Positions 59,785-64,000 of a stretch of 64,000 nt of DNA are shown in pieces. Both the position numbers and the translations under genes were made by a program. Each line of letters starts with the position of its first letter. Positions within the stretch are counted from its first letter, which is position 1. The notes below the pieces were generated by a model, which saw only the letters and a program-made list of their open reading frames with translations, was not told where the DNA came from and did not search any database. The stretch covers positions 24,524-88,523 of the forward strand of contig QXXL01000093.1 of NCBI GenBank assembly GCA_009911505.1. The letters run 5' to 3'. The DNA is from Lachnospiraceae bacterium (GTDB lineage Bacteria > Bacillota > Clostridia > Lachnospirales > Lachnospiraceae).

Positions 59785-60370
59785 TCTTTTTTCCTCCAAT
59801 CTGAAATTTTTGAAAATGCTAAAAACCAGATTGGATAGGAGGCGAACGGCAGCCAACAGCAGAAACAGCCCTGCGGCACATTCCGATAAAAAACGACAAA
59901 AGAAAAACCGCAAAGGCTCGGTGACCTCTACGGTTATAGGAGATACATATTCTGTTAAGTGGAGATTATACTTCTGGTTGCATGGCAAGAAGTAGCGTTG
60001 CATGGGCAGGGATTTTTTTAACTGGCTTCCTGCTATTCCCCGATATGCTATGTACGGATAAATTCTGTGTTGCATGAGCAGATAGATTACCGCCCGAAAA
60101 AAGAACATAAAAAACCCTCCAAACTTCAAAAACAGGTCTGGAGAGTGTCTGTTAAGTTTTTTAGGGCATAGCAATACCGCCCACCACACGCCGTTTTTTT
60201 ATATGGTGAACATCCATGCTATGAATGAAATGCAGGCAATAAGCAATAGCTATCCATCTTCTTTTTATCCTCAACACAAATTTGTTTTTTTGCAGATAGC
60301 TGTTGCTTAAATTGCCACATTAATTTTTTATCCATTGATTCAAGTTTGGTAAAATTCTTTATGTATATTT
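59785..60370. other. Noncoding stretch between the sigma-like gene and the MATE gene
   Basis: About 585 bp. No frame with a good start signal. Contains the word GCATGGGCAGG/GCATGAGCAG twice and a weak stem near 60115-60160 (CCTCCA facing TGGAG). No clear terminator for the MATE gene. Confidence 0.4.
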
Positions 60371-61696
60371 TTATTGTTTTTCTTTTTTGCTGACATGATA
60401 AAAATAAATTGCGCGGATTAATAGCCCTCCAAACCAGCCGATTGGAGCGGCTATCCAAATTCCATTATAACCAAGCTTTGTGCCAGACAAAATAATAGCG
60501 ACAGGCACTTGAAGACAGCACAGGGAACATATGGAAGCAATCATCGGCACAAATGATTTTCCATACCCCAAAAGCAATCCGTTTAATACCTGCATGGCTG
60601 CAAAGATAATATAAAAAGCAGGCACAATCTTCAGATAGCTGTTGCCAATATCTAAAACAGACGTATCCCTATTGAATATTGATATAAATACAGACGGAAA
60701 CAATACAATGACAACAGAAATACACGCTGATACTGCAATCCCCATAACCAATGCGTATTTCCCGCCTTTCAATACCCTGTCTTTCCTTTTTGCCCCTAAA
60801 TTCTGGGCAGTAAAATTAGTCATAGCCTGCCCTAAGTTCAAGGCGGGCATTTCTGCAAAAGCATCTACCTTAGATGCGGCAGTATATGCCGCCATGCAAT
60901 CCGTGCCAAACCCATTAATCAGAAACTGCAATGACATAAATCCCACACTCACAAATACTTGCTGTATCATGGCGGGCGTACCTATCTTCAAGCTCTTTTT
61001 TAATTCTGCCTTGTCAAACTGTAAATACAATACATTAATAAACAAGCTGCGATAATGTATTTTCATATATACCATACAAACGATAAATGACAAAAGCTGC
61101 GATAACACAGTCGCAAATGCCGCCCCTGCCACACCCATTCCGAATGCCTTAATGAACAATATATCAAGCACAATATTCAGAAGCGCTGCCACTATCAGAA
61201 TATATGTAGGTGTTTTTGAATCCCCCATCCCGCGAAGAATATTTGTAAGCGCGTTATATGCAAACGTGGGGATAACGCCGATAAACATAATTTTAAGATA
61301 TATGTCAGCCGCTTCAAGCAAAGCGGACGGCACTCGGAAGACAAGCAGAATCTGATAGGAAAAACATATGCCCAAAGCAGCAATTATCAAACTGAGGCAA
61401 AAGCAGAAAGCAAATCCCGTATCCATAACTTTTTTCGCAGATTCCATGTCCTTACTGCCAAAATAACGTGAAACCAATATGCTTGCCCCCATTGAAATGC
61501 CCATAGAAAGGGCAATCAGCAGATAGTGTATCTGAAAACTGAACCCTACCGCCGCCAGACATTCTTTCCCCAAAAAATTACCTACAATAACCGTATCCGC
61601 AAGATTATATAGTTGCTGGAATAGATTGCCGACCAAAATTGGCAGTGAAAATAAAAATATTGTCTTTAACTCATGTTCTCTCGTTAAATCCTTCAT
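60371..61696 (-). CDS. MATE-family multidrug efflux transporter
   Basis: 441 residues, 12 predicted membrane helices. Starts with ELKTIFLFSLPILVGNLFQQ and LYNLADTVIVGNFLG, the usual MATE N-terminus of the Clostridia DinF/NorM-like group; IMFIGVIPTFAYNALTNILR matches the second half repeat linker. Exports cationic compounds using a sodium or proton gradient. Divergent from the MocR gene; they share an operator-rich 150-bp gap. Confidence 0.95.
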   Translation of the reverse strand: MKDLTREHELKTIFLFSLPILVGNLFQQLYNLADTVIVGNFLGKECLAAVGFSFQIHYLLIALSMGISMGASILVSRYFGSKDMESAKKVMDTGFAFCFCLSLIIAALGICFSYQILLVFRVPSALLEAADIYLKIMFIGVIPTFAYNALTNILRGMGDSKTPTYILIVAALLNIVLDILFIKAFGMGVAGAAFATVLSQLLSFIVCMVYMKIHYRSLFINVLYLQFDKAELKKSLKIGTPAMIQQVFVSVGFMSLQFLINGFGTDCMAAYTAASKVDAFAEMPALNLGQAMTNFTAQNLGAKRKDRVLKGGKYALVMGIAVSACISVVIVLFPSVFISIFNRDTSVLDIGNSYLKIVPAFYIIFAAMQVLNGLLLGYGKSFVPMIASICSLCCLQVPVAIILSGTKLGYNGIWIAAPIGWFGGLLIRAIYFYHVSKKEKQ

Positions 61697-61764
61697 TTCG
61701 TAACCTCTTTCCTACTAAAATAAAATTTATTCCTTTTTGTTGCATGGTATTGTTTGCACACAAT

Positions 61765-61822
61765 ACATACAATATAGATTATATTCTTGACTTTGTATGT
61801 TTTCAATGCTAATATTGTATGT
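61765..61822. promoter_or_regulatory. Promoter and inverted-repeat operator between MATE and MocR genes
   Basis: ACATACAATAT (61765-61775) and ATATTGTATGT (61812-61822) are exact inverted copies. Between them lies TTGACT (61787-61792), 17-bp spacer, TAATAT (61810-61815) for the rightward gene. The right operator overlaps the -10 box, so the regulator probably controls itself and the pump. Confidence 0.8.
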
Positions 61823-61852
61823 AAGACAATTTTGAGCAGGGAGGGAAAAAGC

Positions 61853-63256
61853 TTGCCAGTTAATTCTTTTGAAAATTACCCAATGCCATGGATACCCGAT
61901 AAAGAAAAATTAAAATCACCAATTTATATATCTATTGCGGAACTTTTGGAACAGGATATCCAAAGCGGCAAACTGGCTGGAAATACAAAACTGCCGCCCC
62001 AAAGGGAATTAGCAGACTTTCTTGATTTGAACCTAAGCACAATAACCCGTGCATTCAAGATTTGTGAAAATAAGGGGCTAATCTATGCCAATATAGGGCA
62101 AGGCACATTTGTATCCCCAAATGCCGCCATCCCTTTTTTACATAAGGCAAATAACGGGTGCGTAGAGCTGGGCATAATCAGACCTTTTTACCAGTATAAT
62201 AAGATTGTCGCTGATATTGCGCAAAAAACCATACAACGCAATACTTCCCAGTATCTTTTTGAATTTGACAGCATATCGGAATCTTACAAGCACAAACAGA
62301 CCGCCATAAAATGGCTGAAATCTTTCCATATAGAAACAGAGCCTGAAAACATCATGCTGACGGCAGGAACTCAAAATGCCCTGACGATTGTATTTTTGGC
62401 TCTTTTCCACTCTGGAGATAAAATCCTAACTGATTCTTACACTTATTCCAATTTTATCGGCTTAGCCAGACAGTTAAATGTCCAGTTGATATCAGTAGCC
62501 GCAGATGAGGATGGAATGATACCAGACCTAGTGGAAAAGCAGTGCAGGATAATGGATATAAAAGGAATCTTCCTAATGCCGTCCTGCAATAATCCGACAG
62601 GAACTGTCATGTCAATGGAACGAAAAAGGAAAATTGCCAGCCTCATACAGCAATACCATCTAATTTTAATGGAAGATGACGCTTATGGATTTATTGCAAA
62701 TGATACAGGAGAACCGATTCAGACATTGATACCAGATAATACCATTTACCTGCACAGCCTGTCAAAATCACTTTCAGCAGGCTTAAGATGCGCATATATG
62801 GTTATCCCTGATTGCTTAAGACAAACCTTTCTTGAAACGGCTAATAATGTAAATTTGAAAATACCGCTGCTTAACGCAGAAATTATAAGCGAATTAATTG
62901 CAAGCGGCAATGCAGGCAGAATCATAGGGCAGAAAAAAAGACAGGCAAAAGAACGGAACAGGATATATAAAAAATACTTTCCAGACAGCATCTGCCCGAA
63001 TGAATACAGCTTCTTCCAATGGCTGCCCCTGCCTGCCCATTATAACGGTTATCAGTTGGAAATGCAGGCAACAGACAATGGCATTCATATCTTCTGTTCT
63101 GACCGTTTTACCGTTGGCAAAGCTGAATCCACAGCTATAAGAATTGCAACCTGTTCCCCTGATTCCTTACAACAATTGGAAACAGGACTGAAAACCCTAA
63201 AACATTTGCTGGATAAGAATCAGCAATATATTTCACAAGCTAATTTCATAATATAG
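61853..63256 (+). CDS. MocR-family regulator (GntR HTH fused to aminotransferase-like domain)
   Basis: 467 residues from TTG 61853, because GGGAGGG precedes it and because a TTG at 61787 is the -35 box. GntR winged helix: LLEQDIQSGKLAGNTKLPPQ then RELADFLDLNLSTITRAFK. Aminotransferase fold type I domain with TAGTQNALTIVF, MPSCNNPTGT and the PLP-lysine in LHSLSKSLSAGLR. Binds PLP and likely senses an amine; the neighbour suggests control of the MATE pump. Confidence 0.93.
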   Translation: MPVNSFENYPMPWIPDKEKLKSPIYISIAELLEQDIQSGKLAGNTKLPPQRELADFLDLNLSTITRAFKICENKGLIYANIGQGTFVSPNAAIPFLHKANNGCVELGIIRPFYQYNKIVADIAQKTIQRNTSQYLFEFDSISESYKHKQTAIKWLKSFHIETEPENIMLTAGTQNALTIVFLALFHSGDKILTDSYTYSNFIGLARQLNVQLISVAADEDGMIPDLVEKQCRIMDIKGIFLMPSCNNPTGTVMSMERKRKIASLIQQYHLILMEDDAYGFIANDTGEPIQTLIPDNTIYLHSLSKSLSAGLRCAYMVIPDCLRQTFLETANNVNLKIPLLNAEIISELIASGNAGRIIGQKKRQAKERNRIYKKYFPDSICPNEYSFFQWLPLPAHYNGYQLEMQATDNGIHIFCSDRFTVGKAESTAIRIATCSPDSLQQLETGLKTLKHLLDKNQQYISQANFII

Positions 63257-63308
63257 TTACTCCATTTGAAAGGCGGCAAAGAATTATATTCCCTGCCGCC
63301 AATTCTGA

Positions 63309-63680
63309 TTATATAAAAATAATTTCTCCGTTCACAATTTCCCTCGCACAAGCCCTTATATTATTTATTTTGCCTGTCCACTCTATGGCATTTTCTTCCT
63401 TTAGCCGTTCCGTTATGTCCTGTGCCTGTTTCATGCTCTCTATAAGCCTTTCAAAGCGTTCCTGCGCCTGCCTGTCAATGACGGCTAGATAGGAGTTCAG
63501 TCTGCCACTTGTGAGAAGATTGGTGTATGTAACCTTGTGGTACTGTTTCAGATAATCCTGATGCCGCTGTCCCCATGTGCCTATCGGCTGTTCTTCTTCG
63601 TTGGGTAATATTAAATCTGGAATAAGATACCCATTTTCTTCGTGATATGTGCCGCCTAACTGTTCAAATATTGACTTCAT
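63309..63680 (-). CDS. tnpV: TnpV-family transposon protein
   Basis: 123 residues from ATG 63680 (AAGGAG upstream). Signature FEQLGGTYHEENGYLIPDL, PIGTWGQRHQDYLKQYHK and a helical tail ending ACAREIVNGEIIFI. TnpV is carried by Tn4451-type elements with serine recombinases; its role is not established. Confidence 0.9.
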   Translation of the reverse strand: MKSIFEQLGGTYHEENGYLIPDLILPNEEEQPIGTWGQRHQDYLKQYHKVTYTNLLTSGRLNSYLAVIDRQAQERFERLIESMKQAQDITERLKEENAIEWTGKINNIRACAREIVNGEIIFI

Positions 63681-63765
63681 ATGCAAAAACTCCTTTTCTG
63701 TATGGTTTGGTTTCTGCGGGGCATCTGCAAGCAATGTGTCAGCAGGCTGTATGTATATACTATCT

Positions 63766-63831
63766 TTAAGTTAAGTAATCCCCTTGCCTTTCGTATCTGC
63801 CGCCCAGTTCCTCAAATAATGATTTTGCCAT
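63766..63831 (-). pseudogene. Truncated second tnpV copy
   Basis: ATG 63831 with TTTGGAGG upstream encodes AKSLFEELGGRYERQGDYLT and then stops. The first 20 residues match the TnpV start, so this is a remnant from duplication or recombination with the full copy to its left. Confidence 0.8.
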
Positions 63832-63918
63832 TTTCTATTTCCTCCAAATAAGATATTCACTCCACATTATGGTGTCTGTTGTCTTAAACACAATTTTTAG
63901 TTTTCTCCTTATCTGGTT

Positions 63919-64000
63919 TCACTCATATTTGATTTCACTATAAATCTCCTTATAGTTATTCTTGGAGAACTGCTGATGCAGTGTCACCAAATAATCTATA
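63919..64000 (-). CDS. C-terminal end of a leftward gene running off the right edge
   Basis: 27 codons, IDYLVTLHQQFSKNNYKEIY then SEIKYE and TGA. Helical; no family can be named from so short a piece. Confidence 0.4.
   Translation of the reverse strand, partial: IDYLVTLHQQFSKNNYKEIYSEIKYE

Noticed and set aside
61787..61852. MocR start at TTG 61787
   Set aside because: That TTG is the -35 box of the promoter; the Shine-Dalgarno site fits TTG 61853.

Overview
The window looks like chromosomal DNA of a gut-type Clostridia, most likely a Lachnospiraceae member. This rests on protein types only: Rpn-family nuclease, TnpV, an IS66 element, Clostridia-type siphophage modules, WXG100 genes and strong AGGAGG ribosome binding sites. 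No rRNA or tRNA gene and no ordinary housekeeping operon is visible. Almost everything is accessory DNA made of five nested or abutting blocks.

Block 1 (1-~24150) is the right part of prophage A. Its lysogeny module is rightward: repressor 21043-21672, an unknown cargo gene, and a large serine integrase 22547-24118. A long leftward early/replication operon starts at 20923 and runs through a putative structured RNA, a cell-wall hydrolase, SNF2 helicase pieces, exonuclease, single-strand annealing ATPase, SSB and primase-helicase, many small genes, and then methylase and terminase. Structural genes lie off the left edge. Two DNA methyltransferase genes are broken: a one-base frameshift in a Dam-like gene and an internal deletion in a Dcm-like gene. 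The SNF2 helicase appears split into two pieces 2.2 kb apart.

Block 2 (~24140-36847) is prophage B, also leftward, with a complete early module: sigma-like regulator, DUF2800/DUF2815, family A DNA polymerase, AEP primase/SF3 helicase, VRR-NUC, SNF2 helicase, HNH nuclease and P27 small terminase. Its ParB-like gene is cut at 24425-24140, exactly where the integrase end of prophage A begins. Prophage A therefore seems to be inserted inside prophage B. A possible structured RNA with a terminator (37034-37320) precedes the early operon of B. An intact IS66 copy (37368-40051, 8-bp target duplication) follows.

Block 3 (40365-54731) is AT-rich, leftward and unlike its surroundings. An XRE regulator with its own promoter/operator is followed by WXG100-type proteins, a coiled-coil protein, a zinc-ribbon/B-box membrane protein, a 59-residue protein, an E2-like protein, a JAMM (JAB) isopeptidase, an E1/ThiF-type adenylating enzyme, a 1472-residue FtsK/EssC-like ATPase, a WXG-metallopeptidase fusion with a small candidate immunity gene, an M48 membrane protease, a YARHG-domain protein and a DUF1292 protein. 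This joins the parts of a ubiquitin-like conjugation/deconjugation pathway to the parts of a type VII-like secretion system in one operon. It is the most interesting content of the window. A 143-bp MITE-like element with target duplication sits inside it.

Block 4 (55145-56152) is an Rpn-family nuclease gene followed by a 21-bp-periodic GGGGTCA repeat array.

Block 5 (56530-64000) is a mobilizable or conjugative transposon remnant: the first 52 codons of a TnpX/TndX-type serine recombinase, a relaxase with MobC and a hairpin-rich oriT candidate, a sigma-like regulator, a MATE efflux pump divergent from a MocR regulator, and one full plus one truncated tnpV. All functional statements are inferred from reading the sequence; no database search was run.
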